Notes: generated from the sequence alone by a model not told the origin. DNA of 64,000 bases from Aquipluma nitroreducens (GCF_009689585.1 NZ_AP018694.1:1999001-2063000), one strand, 5' to 3'. Counted from the first letter of the stretch, positions 45,331 through 54,397 are shown. Numbers and translations are program-made.

Positions 45331-45489
45331 TATATCGGTGCTCTGCACCTCATGATTCAACAATAATCACATTTCTACAAATATCCCGGGATGCTGCCCC
45401 TTGAGTCTTATCAAATAGGGTGCAGAGCACCAAATCTTTGTAGAATAAGGTAGAAAAGAAACAAAATAGGTTCAGAGCACCGACATATA
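45331..45489. repeat. MITE/REP-like element with GGTGCTCTGCACC arms
   Basis: The outer arms TATATCGGTGCTCTGCACCT (45331-45350) and AGGTTCAGAGCACCGACATA (45468 on) are inverted repeats. A third copy, GGGTGCAGAGCACC, is at 45418. TTTCTACAAATAT (45372) pairs with ATCTTTGTAGAAT (45433). The whole ~160 bases can fold into nested hairpins; it contains no gene. It lies in a 381-base gap (45262-45642) that otherwise shows nothing. Confidence 0.65.
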
Positions 45490-45642
45490 CTTTCCTTAAA
45501 TCATGGGTAGGCAACAAAACTGATATTCATTAAATATTATTCTGAATGTAGAGTGGTTAAAACAAGTTATAATATAAAGCTTTCCGACTGACAGAAAATT
45601 AGTTACTTTATATGACTGAATGATCATTAATCGAAATTGGTC

Positions 45643-46389
45643 ATGATAAATTATTTTGAAAAACAATTTGAGCTTCGCTATTTCGAAATGAATAAATTCG
45701 GAGAGGCTTCATCGACTGCTATCTTAACTTTACTCGAAGAAACGGCTGCCGATCATTGTTATGCCATCAATCACAGCTTGTTCGATCTTGAAAAGCAAAA
45801 TATTGGATGGGTATTGCTTTCGGGTATTATGGAAATGGATTACTATCCGGCTTACAAAGAAAAGATTGTAATCCGGACATGGTTGTCGAAATATTCGACG
45901 ATTAAAGGGTTTCGAGAAAATATCATATACAACGAACAAGGACGCATTATCGGAAGAGCGAAAGGCCTTTGGGTTTTCTTCGATATCGACCGCAGAAGAC
46001 CCATTCAAATTCCGGATGCCATTAAAGATAAATGGTTGTACTTTAACGAAGAATCTATCAATCACGACATCACGAAGAAAATCGACATTATTGATTCGTC
46101 AGACCATATAAAGGAATTTAAAATTAACCGGTTTGATGTTGATACGAATCTGCACGTAAACAACATCCGGTATTTGCAATGGCTCATTGAGTCAATTCCT
46201 GAAGACATTATCGATAATTTTTATTTACACTCCATCGACGGGAGATTTATTGCCGAAGCTCAATTGGGCGACACCATCATGTCATTTACCGAAAGGGATG
46301 ACAATCTCAATTCCTTTATTCATAACATTAAAACCCAGGAGAACAATACCGTTTGTGCCTCTGCCCGAACCGTTTGGAAATCAAGATAA
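45643..46389 (+). CDS. Acyl-ACP thioesterase (FatA/FatB-like)
   Basis: A 248-residue double hotdog thioesterase. The first hotdog begins FELRYFEMNKFGEASSTAIL and contains LSGIMEMDYYPAYKEKIVIRTWL. The second holds the catalytic region FDVDTNLHVNNIRYLQWL with the Asn and His of the FatA-type active site. It releases fatty acids from acyl-ACP, ending or editing acyl chain synthesis. ATG 45643 is used. It is monocistronic with a terminator at 46394 and lies next to the AT-rich VanZ/MITE stretch. Confidence 0.9.
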   Translation: MINYFEKQFELRYFEMNKFGEASSTAILTLLEETAADHCYAINHSLFDLEKQNIGWVLLSGIMEMDYYPAYKEKIVIRTWLSKYSTIKGFRENIIYNEQGRIIGRAKGLWVFFDIDRRRPIQIPDAIKDKWLYFNEESINHDITKKIDIIDSSDHIKEFKINRFDVDTNLHVNNIRYLQWLIESIPEDIIDNFYLHSIDGRFIAEAQLGDTIMSFTERDDNLNSFIHNIKTQENNTVCASARTVWKSR

Positions 46390-46393
46390 AAAT

Positions 46394-46434
46394 AAAGGGC
46401 AAATCCTGATTTTACAATCGGGAAATGCCCTTTT
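46394..46434 (+). terminator. Intrinsic terminator after the thioesterase gene
   Basis: AAAGGGCAAATCCTGAT / ATCGGGAAATGCCCTTT, 14 of 17 positions paired, followed by a short T tract. Confidence 0.75.
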
Positions 46435-46526
46435 ACTCCACAAACAAAATCGCTTCTTTAACCTCTTTATCTTAAACCTTCGACTAAATCCAAGTCAAAA
46501 GCTTGTATCTGGATTTTTTGAATAAT

Positions 46527-46550
46527 GTTAGGCTGAACGCTCAGCCTAAC
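46527..46550 (-). terminator. Strong hairpin after the rhamnosidase gene
   Basis: GTTAGGCTGA-acgc-TCAGCCTAAC, a perfect 10-bp stem with a tetraloop, 8 bases past the rhamnosidase stop. No strong T tract follows on the minus strand, so it may protect the mRNA end as much as terminate. Confidence 0.6.
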
Positions 46551-46558
46551 AACACAAA

Positions 46559-49300
46559 CTATTTTTTCAATCCTTCTGCCGGATATCTGAACGTATAATT
46601 TCCTGATCCAACATTCATGGAAATACCTTTATCGGTTTGTTTCAAACTTCCTTTAATTGAAGCTGTCATCGCTTGAGCATTTACCGTTAACTGATCGGCT
46701 TTTGCTGAAGGTAAAGTAACCGTTGCTGTTGTATTCGCAGGTACAGTAACCTCGTAAACAAAGTCATTTCCATCAATTTTCCATGCCGATTTTACTTTTC
46801 CGTACAGTGAATTAAACTCAACTCCTGCATTGGTTAATCCACCACCCGGATGCGGTGCCAGCAAAATGTGCTTGTAGCCAGGATTTTCGGGGTCGATATC
46901 CATACCGGCAACGTAGCGGTACAGCCATTCGCCAATCGCTCCGTAAGCATAATGGTTAAAACTGTTCATGCCCACATCCTGGAACGATCCGTCAGGTTTC
47001 TGTCCGTCCCAACGTTCCCAGATGGTGGTTGCACCCTGAGTAACCGGATATAGCCACGAGGGGTAATCCTTTCGGTTTAGGAGCATAAAGGCTAAATCAT
47101 CGTATCCATGCGCCGACAATGTTTTGCAAAGCAATGGCGTTCCAACAAAACCGGTAGTCAAATGACCCATTTTCTTTACATCGTCAGCCAGATATTTGGC
47201 TGCTTTTGGTATCAAATCTTCAGGCAAAAGATCGAATGCCAATGCCAGGGAATAAGCCGTTTGCGTATTCGAAACCAAACGCCCGGCTGGCGTCACAAAT
47301 TCTTTCTGAAATGCTTTCTTGATGTTTTCAGATAGTTGAGCATATTTTTTGGCGTCGTCATTCTGCCCAATGATAGCAGCAATCTTAGCGAGTAATCCGC
47401 TTGAATAGGAATAATAGGCAGTGGCAATCAGGTCTTTTTCGGTAGTTGCACCTGTATAATCCGAACGGTTACTGGCAAAGGCAAGCCAGTCGCCAAAATG
47501 AGTATCCCCGGTCCATAAATTTTTCTCTCCAGCCCTGGCTTTCATGTATTCAACCCAGGCTTTCATACTTGGATACTGAACTTCCAGAATACGTTTGTCG
47601 CCATAAGTCAGGTAAGTCGTCCACGGCACAATAACCGAAACATCGGCCCAGGCAGTTGATCCTCCATCTTGTCTCAAAACATCTGGAATGACATGCGGAA
47701 CCCGTCCGTTAGGCAACTGGTCGGCAGCTACGTCGCGCATCCATTTGGTATAGAAAGGAGCCACATTAAAATTGAAGGCTGCAGTCATGCTGAAAACCTG
47801 TGCATCGCCGGTCCAACCCAAGCGTTCGTCGCGCTGCGGGCAATCGGTAGGCACATCCAGAAAGTTTCCTTTTTGTCCCCACTGAATGTTGTGCTGCAAT
47901 TGATTGATCATTGGATCGGAACATACAAATGTACCCGTTGGGGTCATGTCGGAATGGATAACAACACCGGTAATCTGGTCAAGCGAGGGTTGTGCCGAAA
48001 GACCTTCGATTTTTACAAACCTGAATCCATGAAATGTAAAATGAGGTTCAAACGTTTCAATTCCTGATCCGTTCAGGATAAAGTTATCCGTACATTTTGC
48101 ACTGCGCAGGTTGTCGGTGTAAAAATTTCCTTCTTTGGTCAACACTTCAGCAAACTTCAGCGTTACCTGATCGCCTTTTTTGCCCTGAACTTTCAGGCGC
48201 ACCCAACCAACCATATTTTGTCCCATGTCGAAAACGGTTTCGCCTGTGGGAGTAATGATTAATTTTATTGGCTTAATTTCTTCGATGGCTTTTACAACAA
48301 CACCCTGTGGTGCAATTAGTATTTTCTTTGATTGATCGGTAATTGTAGCTTTTTCCCATTCACTATCGTTGAATCCGGCACCGGACCAGCCCGACATTTC
48401 TTTGCGGGCATCGTAAGTTTCGCCATTGTAAATATCAGAGAATACAATCGGTCCGTTCGAAACTTTCCAACTTTGATCGGTACCGACTACCTCAGATGTA
48501 CCATCGGTATAAGTAATCTGAAACTGAGCCAAAAGCGCCAATTTGCTTCCATAATAACCATTCTGGCTGCTCCAGCCAATGTTTCCACGAAACCAGCCGT
48601 CGCCCAAAATTGCGCCAACCGTATTTTTTGCCTGAAGCATTGAAGTTACATCGTAAGTCTGGTATTGAATGCGATTTTTATAGCTGGTCCATCCGGGAGT
48701 AAACAAATCGGTGCTTACTTTTTTCCCGTTCAGGAACAATTGATACAAACCATGTGAGGTAACATAAACCCTTGCCGATTTTATTGTTTTGGCAGTGGTA
48801 AACTCTTTCCTGAAGTATTGGGCTGGTTTCGATCCCTTTACTTCAGGCTCCGATCCAAGTGTAATCCATGAAGCTTTCCATGATTCGGGTTCGAGAATTC
48901 CCATTTCCCAGGTGGCCGGGGCGCTCCATGCTGATACTTTGTTTTTGTTGTCCCAAACACGCACTTGCCACGACACACGCTGCATCGATTTTAATGCCGG
49001 TCCGTCGTATGTAACATCAACAGATTGTGCCGAATTTACTTTCCCGGAAGTCCAGAGTAATTTGCCTTTGGCTGATTGGTCGGTTACCTTAATTTCGTAT
49101 GCAGTTTGAAGTACATTTTCTTCATCTGATACTATTTTCCAGCTAAGGCGGGGTTTCTGGATATCGATACCCAGAGGATTGGTATGATACTCGCAAATCA
49201 GTTCTTTAACTTCGGTCTTGACAGCAGCAACAGTACTAAAACTGCTGATTGCCAACAAAACCAGAAGCAGTTTCGTCAATCTTAAAATTTGTTTCATCAT
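46559..49300 (-). CDS. Alpha-L-rhamnosidase (GH78), exported
   Basis: A 913-residue glycoside hydrolase with a signal peptide (MMKQILRLTKLLLVLLA...TVAA). The order is a fibronectin-like N-domain (RLSWKI, YEIKVTDQ), a CBM67-like region with RVYVTSHGLYQLFLNGK and GWTSY, an (alpha/alpha)6 barrel with DVPTDCPQRDERLGWTGDA (general acid Glu region) and ATTIWERWDG (general base Glu), then a C-terminal beta domain. It removes terminal alpha-L-rhamnose from plant or bacterial glycans in the periplasm or at the surface. It is the most downstream gene of the rhamnose cluster, about 100 bases after rhaM, with a hairpin repeat in the gap. Confidence 0.94.
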   Translation of the reverse strand: MMKQILRLTKLLLVLLAISSFSTVAAVKTEVKELICEYHTNPLGIDIQKPRLSWKIVSDEENVLQTAYEIKVTDQSAKGKLLWTSGKVNSAQSVDVTYDGPALKSMQRVSWQVRVWDNKNKVSAWSAPATWEMGILEPESWKASWITLGSEPEVKGSKPAQYFRKEFTTAKTIKSARVYVTSHGLYQLFLNGKKVSTDLFTPGWTSYKNRIQYQTYDVTSMLQAKNTVGAILGDGWFRGNIGWSSQNGYYGSKLALLAQFQITYTDGTSEVVGTDQSWKVSNGPIVFSDIYNGETYDARKEMSGWSGAGFNDSEWEKATITDQSKKILIAPQGVVVKAIEEIKPIKLIITPTGETVFDMGQNMVGWVRLKVQGKKGDQVTLKFAEVLTKEGNFYTDNLRSAKCTDNFILNGSGIETFEPHFTFHGFRFVKIEGLSAQPSLDQITGVVIHSDMTPTGTFVCSDPMINQLQHNIQWGQKGNFLDVPTDCPQRDERLGWTGDAQVFSMTAAFNFNVAPFYTKWMRDVAADQLPNGRVPHVIPDVLRQDGGSTAWADVSVIVPWTTYLTYGDKRILEVQYPSMKAWVEYMKARAGEKNLWTGDTHFGDWLAFASNRSDYTGATTEKDLIATAYYSYSSGLLAKIAAIIGQNDDAKKYAQLSENIKKAFQKEFVTPAGRLVSNTQTAYSLALAFDLLPEDLIPKAAKYLADDVKKMGHLTTGFVGTPLLCKTLSAHGYDDLAFMLLNRKDYPSWLYPVTQGATTIWERWDGQKPDGSFQDVGMNSFNHYAYGAIGEWLYRYVAGMDIDPENPGYKHILLAPHPGGGLTNAGVEFNSLYGKVKSAWKIDGNDFVYEVTVPANTTATVTLPSAKADQLTVNAQAMTASIKGSLKQTDKGISMNVGSGNYTFRYPAEGLKK

Positions 49301-49339
49301 TGTTGATAGTTTAGGTTTTGTATTCGAAAAATGTTATTC

Positions 49340-49392
49340 GGAAAGAGTCATCAGTCAATGGAAAACTTTTCGAATGACCAATGACTTTTTCC
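49340..49392. repeat. Hairpin repeat of the AAAGAGTCAT family
   Basis: GGAAAGAGTCATCAGTCAAT (49340) and AATGACCAATGACTTTTTCC (ends 49392) are inverted arms. Third member of the family seen at 19992 and 29729. Confidence 0.7.
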
Positions 49393-49399
49393 TGAATAT

Positions 49400-49714
49400 T
49401 TATTCCATATAAAATACTTCTTCCAGCGGAATTGATACCGGAGAGTTGTCAGGGTTTGTTTTCATAAGGTCGGCCATGAAAGCCCACCATTTCTTTACGA
49501 TTTCGGTTTGTCCAAGGTCTTGCGAGCCACCGTCGCCACTTACTTTCTGAAAAGCAAACAGGGTACTGGTTTCTTCATCGAGAAAAATGGAATACTCACT
49601 GACACCAGCACCTTTAAGCAGTTGGCGTAATTCAGGCCAAAGTTCGTTGTGCCTTTTCCTGTATTCTTCTTTCTGACCTTCGTTCAGGTACATTTTAAAT
49701 GCTAGACGTTCCAT
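49400..49714 (-). CDS. rhaM: L-rhamnose mutarotase
   Basis: A 104-residue dimeric alpha/beta-barrel protein. It begins MERLAFKMYLNEGQKEEY, with the catalytic His in RKRHNELWPEL, then SIFLDEETSTLFAFQKV and KKWWAFMADLMKTNPDNSP, matching RhaM over its full length. It interconverts alpha and beta L-rhamnose to feed the isomerase. Its start codon overlaps the rhaT stop by one base (TAATGG), so translation is coupled. Confidence 0.95.
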   Translation of the reverse strand: MERLAFKMYLNEGQKEEYRKRHNELWPELRQLLKGAGVSEYSIFLDEETSTLFAFQKVSGDGGSQDLGQTEIVKKWWAFMADLMKTNPDNSPVSIPLEEVFYME

Positions 49715-50841
49715 TATCCGAGGGCATTTAATTCAGGATATAACCATTTGGCTACGCCAATAATAATAACCGACAAAAGAATTGCGCCAATACCCATAAG
49801 AATCATGTTGTAGGTCTTTTTTGATACGCCTTTCCATTCCTTGCGGTAGAAACCCCAAAGGTTGGCGGTTAAAATGATGGTGGCCATGTGAAGCGTCCAC
49901 GAACTGGCACCATTGCCGATTTTGGTTTCACCCATTCCGTAGAAAAAGAATTGCAGAAACCAGGTGGTTCCGGCCAAAGCACAGAAAAGGTAGTTGCTCA
50001 AAAGCGGCGTTTTCTTGTCAATGAAGTCACCGCCTGTTTTGTTTTTGAAAATCAGGGCGGTAGTCCAGATCAGGTTGGTGGTAAGGCCTCCCCAGAGAAT
50101 GACAAAAAAGATAATGTTGTTTTCGAAGAGGTATTTGAAACCCGTTCCTGCCTGGGTTACAAAAGGATAGTGCTGTTCCACAGCCAGCGACCGGGCAATG
50201 GACGACATTTCTTTTCCAGCATCGATTCCAAAACTGAAAAATGCGCTTAAAATACCGGAAACAATAGCAATCATTAACCCTTTAGACAGCTTGAATTCAC
50301 TATTAACTCCCTCTTTATTTTTGCCCAGATCCTGATCCTTCCGAATTCCGGCGGTTCCACTTAGAATAATTCCGACTAACAAAATTAAAATACCGAGTAA
50401 GACGATTCGTCCACCTGTAGTACTAAACAAATCGGTGAACGATAGTCCGTCAGGGATTAATTCAGCAATTCCGGGAATATTCCGCAAAATCGGCAATCCC
50501 AGCGAACCAACGATAGAAGTAATACCCAGCAGTACAGAGTTACCAAGCGACATACCAAGGTAGCGAATAGCCAGTCCGTATGTCAGGCCACCAACTCCCC
50601 ACAGCAAACCCATAATATAGGTATTGCGAATAACTCCACCCGGAGTGGCTTCTAAAATCCCCTGCCAGCCAGGAATCGTCAACAAAACAGCAATTAATGG
50701 CATGATAAACCAAGAGAAAAGTCCCCCGGTAATCCAATAAACTTCCCATCGCCATTTTTTCACCCAATTGTATGGCATGTACCAACTTCCCGAGGCACCG
50801 CCTCCAAGGGCATGAAAAATAATCCCTAATAGTGCATTCAT
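49714..50841 (-). CDS. rhaT: L-rhamnose/proton symporter RhaT
   Basis: A 375-residue transporter with ten helices, slightly longer than E. coli RhaT (344). Landmarks are GGGASGSWYMPYNWVKKWRW at the N-terminus, WEVYW, GLLWGVGGLTYGLAIRYLGMSLG, LSAFFSFGIDAG and WFLQFFFYGMGETKIG. It imports L-rhamnose with protons across the inner membrane. It lies between the isomerase and the mutarotase genes on the same strand; a repeat-rich gap of 127 bases separates it from the isomerase gene upstream. Confidence 0.95.
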   Translation of the reverse strand: MNALLGIIFHALGGGASGSWYMPYNWVKKWRWEVYWITGGLFSWFIMPLIAVLLTIPGWQGILEATPGGVIRNTYIMGLLWGVGGLTYGLAIRYLGMSLGNSVLLGITSIVGSLGLPILRNIPGIAELIPDGLSFTDLFSTTGGRIVLLGILILLVGIILSGTAGIRKDQDLGKNKEGVNSEFKLSKGLMIAIVSGILSAFFSFGIDAGKEMSSIARSLAVEQHYPFVTQAGTGFKYLFENNIIFFVILWGGLTTNLIWTTALIFKNKTGGDFIDKKTPLLSNYLFCALAGTTWFLQFFFYGMGETKIGNGASSWTLHMATIILTANLWGFYRKEWKGVSKKTYNMILMGIGAILLSVIIIGVAKWLYPELNALG

Positions 50842-50877
50842 ATGTTTAGTTATTAGTTAAGTTTTAAACTCAAGATA

Positions 50878-50966
50878 GTTCGGAGTGCCTGGAATTCCCT
50901 GCCCGAAGCAGGCGGGGAAGTGCCTAAAGTTAAACTCCGCACTTCAAAATTCGCACTCCACTCTTA
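50878..50966. repeat. Word-repeat hairpin (GGAGTGC/GCACTCC) between rhaA and rhaT
   Basis: CGGAGTGCC (50881) and GGAAGTGCC on one side, ACTCCGCACTTC and TCGCACTCC on the other, form an inverted array around a CCCTGCCCGAAGCAGGCGGGG hairpin. It fills almost the whole gap. Confidence 0.55.
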
Positions 50967-50968
50967 TT

Positions 50969-52231
50969 TTATCGTTTGCTGGTCACTTCTTTTTCGTATT
51001 GCTGAATGTCGGCAATGTAAGCTTCGCCGGCAATAACACCTTTTTTCAGGCAATAGTAATCGAATACAGCAGCCCAAGGTAATGATTTAGCTTCTTCGAG
51101 CAATGCCAAACGCTCAAAGTTTTGGCCATTGGCTTCGTAAGCACGCAATTGAGTAATTGGCTCTAGCAAAGCTTGTAACAAAGCTTTCTGAGTTGCACGA
51201 ACGCCTACCACGTAAGCGCCAATACGGTTGATGGATGCATCGAAATAATCGAGTCCAACGTGAACGCGATCGAGCGCATTGGCCCGGATAATTTCCTGCG
51301 TCAGCGCCTGCAATTCGTCGTTCAAAATAACAACATGGTCGCTGTCCCAACGCACACCACGACTCACGTGAAGCATAATTTCAGGAGCAAAAAGCAACAG
51401 CGATGAAATCTTGTCGGAAATCACTTCGGTTGGATGGAAATGACCAGAATCCAAGGTAATCATTTTGTTGTTGGCAACACCGTAACCCATATAGAACTCG
51501 TGTGAACCAACCACATAGCTTTCGCTTCCAATACCGAATAATTTACATTCGATACTGTCGAGCATGTAATCGTCATTGGTTTTGTATTCGAAGATCTGGT
51601 CGAGCGATTCTTTCAGATTTTTACGATACAGCAAACGGTCGACGGTTAAATCTTTCGATCCATCAGGAATCCAGATGTTGTGAATACATTCTGAACCCAA
51701 CTGACGTCCCATCTCTTCGGCAATTTTACGCGATTGGACGACGTGATCAATCCAGAACTGGCGGATGGCAGGATCGCGGTGCGACAAGGTAAAGCCGTCA
51801 GCCGATTTTTCGTGCGAAAAACAGGTACAGTTGAAGTCCAGTTTATAGTTTTTCTCTTTCGCCCAATCAATCCAACTCTGGAAATGTTTGGGTTCAATCT
51901 GATCGCGGTCAACCGTTTCGCCGCCAAAATCGCCATAAAAAGCATGGATATTTACACGGTGATCGCCCGGAATCAAGCTCATGGCTTTGTCAATGTCGGC
52001 ACGAAGTTCAGAAATTGAACGTGCTTTCCCCGGATAGTTTCCGGTTGCCTGAATACCACCAGTTAGTTCACCATCGCCATTTTCGAAACCGGCCACATCG
52101 TCGGCCTGCCAGCAGTGCAGCGATATAGACAACTTGTCTAATTGTTCTACTGCTTTTTCAACGTCGATACCCAGATCGGCATAACGGGCTTTGGCATATT
52201 CAAATGCCTGATTAATTTGAGATTCTTTCAT
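50969..52231 (-). CDS. rhaA: L-rhamnose isomerase
   Basis: A 420-residue TIM-barrel aldose-ketose isomerase converting L-rhamnose to L-rhamnulose. SLHCWQADDVAGFE with GGIQATGNYPGKA at the N-terminus, IHAFYGDFGGETVDRDQIEP, and the metal-site strands IHNIWIPDGSKD and ITLDSGHFHPTEVISDK are all typical. Length matches the E. coli enzyme (419). It lies between rhaB (upstream, 356-base gap with repeats) and rhaT. The long upstream gap may hold its own promoter, but no clear box is seen. Confidence 0.96.
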   Translation of the reverse strand: MKESQINQAFEYAKARYADLGIDVEKAVEQLDKLSISLHCWQADDVAGFENGDGELTGGIQATGNYPGKARSISELRADIDKAMSLIPGDHRVNIHAFYGDFGGETVDRDQIEPKHFQSWIDWAKEKNYKLDFNCTCFSHEKSADGFTLSHRDPAIRQFWIDHVVQSRKIAEEMGRQLGSECIHNIWIPDGSKDLTVDRLLYRKNLKESLDQIFEYKTNDDYMLDSIECKLFGIGSESYVVGSHEFYMGYGVANNKMITLDSGHFHPTEVISDKISSLLLFAPEIMLHVSRGVRWDSDHVVILNDELQALTQEIIRANALDRVHVGLDYFDASINRIGAYVVGVRATQKALLQALLEPITQLRAYEANGQNFERLALLEEAKSLPWAAVFDYYCLKKGVIAGEAYIADIQQYEKEVTSKR

Positions 52232-52587
52232 GATTGCTTTATTATTTGTATATAATCTATTTTCAACCTATTTGTAACTACTTTTTTGAAGGTCGATACC
52301 ATTTCGTCCGAAACAAGGTCTTTGTTTTGAAAGGCGCTTTCTCGCGGACGTAATTACTTCTTCCCGTTTTATCCCCGGGTTTCGTTTCACTTTACCCGGG
52401 GTTATTGATATTTTACCCCTTCGGAGTATGAAGAAACATTTGTTTCAATTGCATTCGACAGTCTCTCTTTTCTCCAGTCACCCCTATCATCCTGAATTTA
52501 TTTCAGGATCATTTCAGTGTCTCATTCGTTTAGAGATGCTGAAACAAGTTCAGCATGACCCGACATCGCTAGTTTATTGACCCGACA
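52232..52587. repeat. Repeat-rich gap between rhaB and rhaA
   Basis: No gene. CCCCGGGT / ACCCGGGG inverted repeat (52373-52401) with a 13-base loop. A classic TCATCCTGAATTTATTTCAG / GATGCTGAAACAAGTTCAGC double hairpin (52486-52560). Two 22-base direct copies beginning TGACCCGACA (52557 and 52579), the second running over the rhaB stop codon. Confidence 0.65.
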
Positions 52588-54060
52588 CTAGCCTGTTATT
52601 TTCAGAAATTTCTGGTACGCTGCTTCCCAATCGCCTTTGTTTTCAGGTAAAAACTCTTCGATTTGAATGGACTCGCGAATAATTTGACGCATCTCAGACA
52701 AAGAATCGACACAGCCGGCAGTTTTTGCCTGAATCATGATATTGCCGATAGCCGTGGCTTCTGACGGTCCGGCTAATACCGGTATGCCAATCGCATTGGC
52801 AGTCCATTGGTTGAGCAATGGGTTTTTGGAGCCTCCACCAATGACATGAAGTTTTTCGATGGTAAAAGGCGCCAGATTAATAAACTTCCCCAATACATAT
52901 TTATACCTAAGCGATAAGCTTTCGAAAATACAGCGAACAAATTCGGCATGGGTCGAAGGGGCGGTTTGGCCAGATGCGATACAATAATCAACAATGGCTT
53001 TTGTCATACTGACCGGATTAGCAAATGACGCGTGATCAGAATCAATCAACGACTGAAATGCAGGCGCCGATTCGGCCATGTGAACCAACTTTTCGTAGGC
53101 ATACGTGATGCCCTCTCTTTTCCATTCTTTCAGGCATTGTTCGAGGAGCCACATCCCGGTAATGTTCTTCAGGAAACGCGTTGTTCCTTCTATTCCGCCT
53201 TCATTCGTGAAATTAAGCGCATAAGTTTCGTCGTTTATAATCGCATCTTTTACCTCAATTCCCATTAGCGACCATGTTCCTGAACTCAGGTAAGCGAAAC
53301 GTTCATTTTCAGCCGGAATAGCAGCAACTGCTGAAGCAGTATCGTGACCTGCAACAGCAACAACAGGTACTTTACCCAATTCGCTTTCGTCGGCTAAGTC
53401 ATCGGTAAGTGTACCAATGCGATGACCTGGCATAACGATTTCACCCAACATCGACGGAGAAATACCAGCGGCTTCGAGCAATTGAGACTCGAACTGCTTT
53501 GTCCTCGGATTTAATATCTGCGAGGTGGAGGCGATGGTATATTCAACCACTTTATTTCCGGTGAGCAAATAAGCCAGAGCATCGGGCATAAACAACACTT
53601 CTGAAGCGGCTTCCAAAAGTGAGTTACCTGCTTGTTTCAAGGCAAACAACTGGTATAAACTGTTGAAATTCATCACCTGTATTCCGGTGAGTCCATAAAC
53701 TTTTTCGCGTGGAATGATTTCGAAGTATTTTTCGGGCATTCCGTCGGTGTGCGGATCGCGATAGGCATACGGAGCGCCAAGAATAGTTCCGTCTTTAGCA
53801 ATCAATGCAAAATCAACTCCCCAGGTATCAATGCCAATCGACGAAATTTCAACACATTCTTTTTTAACTTCAGCCAAGGCTACTTTAAAATGTTCGAATA
53901 ACGAATAAATGTTCCAATGAAAATGATCGCCTATCTGAAGCATCTGATTTGGAAACCTTGTTAACTCCTTCATTTGAAGCCTTCCATTATCAAGAGTTCC
54001 AAGTATAGAGCGTCCGCTGGTGGCTCCAAGGTCGAATGCCAGAAACGATTTATTTTTCAT
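52588..54060 (-). CDS. rhaB: Rhamnulokinase
   Basis: A 490-residue FGGY carbohydrate kinase phosphorylating L-rhamnulose at O1. ATP-binding FLAFDLGATSGRSILG at the N-terminus, SIGIDTWGVDFALI with the catalytic Asp region, VAVAGHDTASAVAAIP, YLSSGTWSLMGIE and the adenosine motif VIGGGSKNPLLNQW are present. It is the promoter-proximal gene of the rhamnose cluster and diverges from the AraC regulator. Length and motifs match RhaB rather than xylulose or fuculose kinases. Confidence 0.95.
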   Translation of the reverse strand: MKNKSFLAFDLGATSGRSILGTLDNGRLQMKELTRFPNQMLQIGDHFHWNIYSLFEHFKVALAEVKKECVEISSIGIDTWGVDFALIAKDGTILGAPYAYRDPHTDGMPEKYFEIIPREKVYGLTGIQVMNFNSLYQLFALKQAGNSLLEAASEVLFMPDALAYLLTGNKVVEYTIASTSQILNPRTKQFESQLLEAAGISPSMLGEIVMPGHRIGTLTDDLADESELGKVPVVAVAGHDTASAVAAIPAENERFAYLSSGTWSLMGIEVKDAIINDETYALNFTNEGGIEGTTRFLKNITGMWLLEQCLKEWKREGITYAYEKLVHMAESAPAFQSLIDSDHASFANPVSMTKAIVDYCIASGQTAPSTHAEFVRCIFESLSLRYKYVLGKFINLAPFTIEKLHVIGGGSKNPLLNQWTANAIGIPVLAGPSEATAIGNIMIQAKTAGCVDSLSEMRQIIRESIQIEEFLPENKGDWEAAYQKFLKITG

Positions 54061-54397
54061 TCTTAAATGGCTTAGTTAAATTTTATCTATTATGACTTTA
54101 TTATCTATTTTTGTAAGTGTAAAACTACATACTAATTAATGCCTACTTATATTAGAAATGATTCTTTATTTGCACAAAATGACACTACATTAGATGTTAT
54201 AAAATAGGTTTATTAGATGAGGTGACAATAAAAAACCGGGTTGCAATTAAAAGTGATTTGGGGATCTGAAAATTTGAAATGAAGAGGAATGGATAAATGG
54301 TTGTATGGCTAAATGGTTAAAATGAATAAATAACAATTTGACACTACAACAATTTAGTCCTGTTGAAATATGGAACGTTGAAATTGAAACTCAATTT
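54061..54397. promoter_or_regulatory. Divergent rhaB / AraC-regulator control region
   Basis: 337 AT-rich bases with no gene. The 10-mer TGACACTACA occurs twice (54180-54189 and 54339-54348), with a looser AAAACTACAT at 54120. These are candidate binding half-sites for the adjacent AraC protein. A run of AAATGGTTGTATGGCTAAAT words occupies 54293-54325. No standard TAnnTTTG box is clear. Confidence 0.4.
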
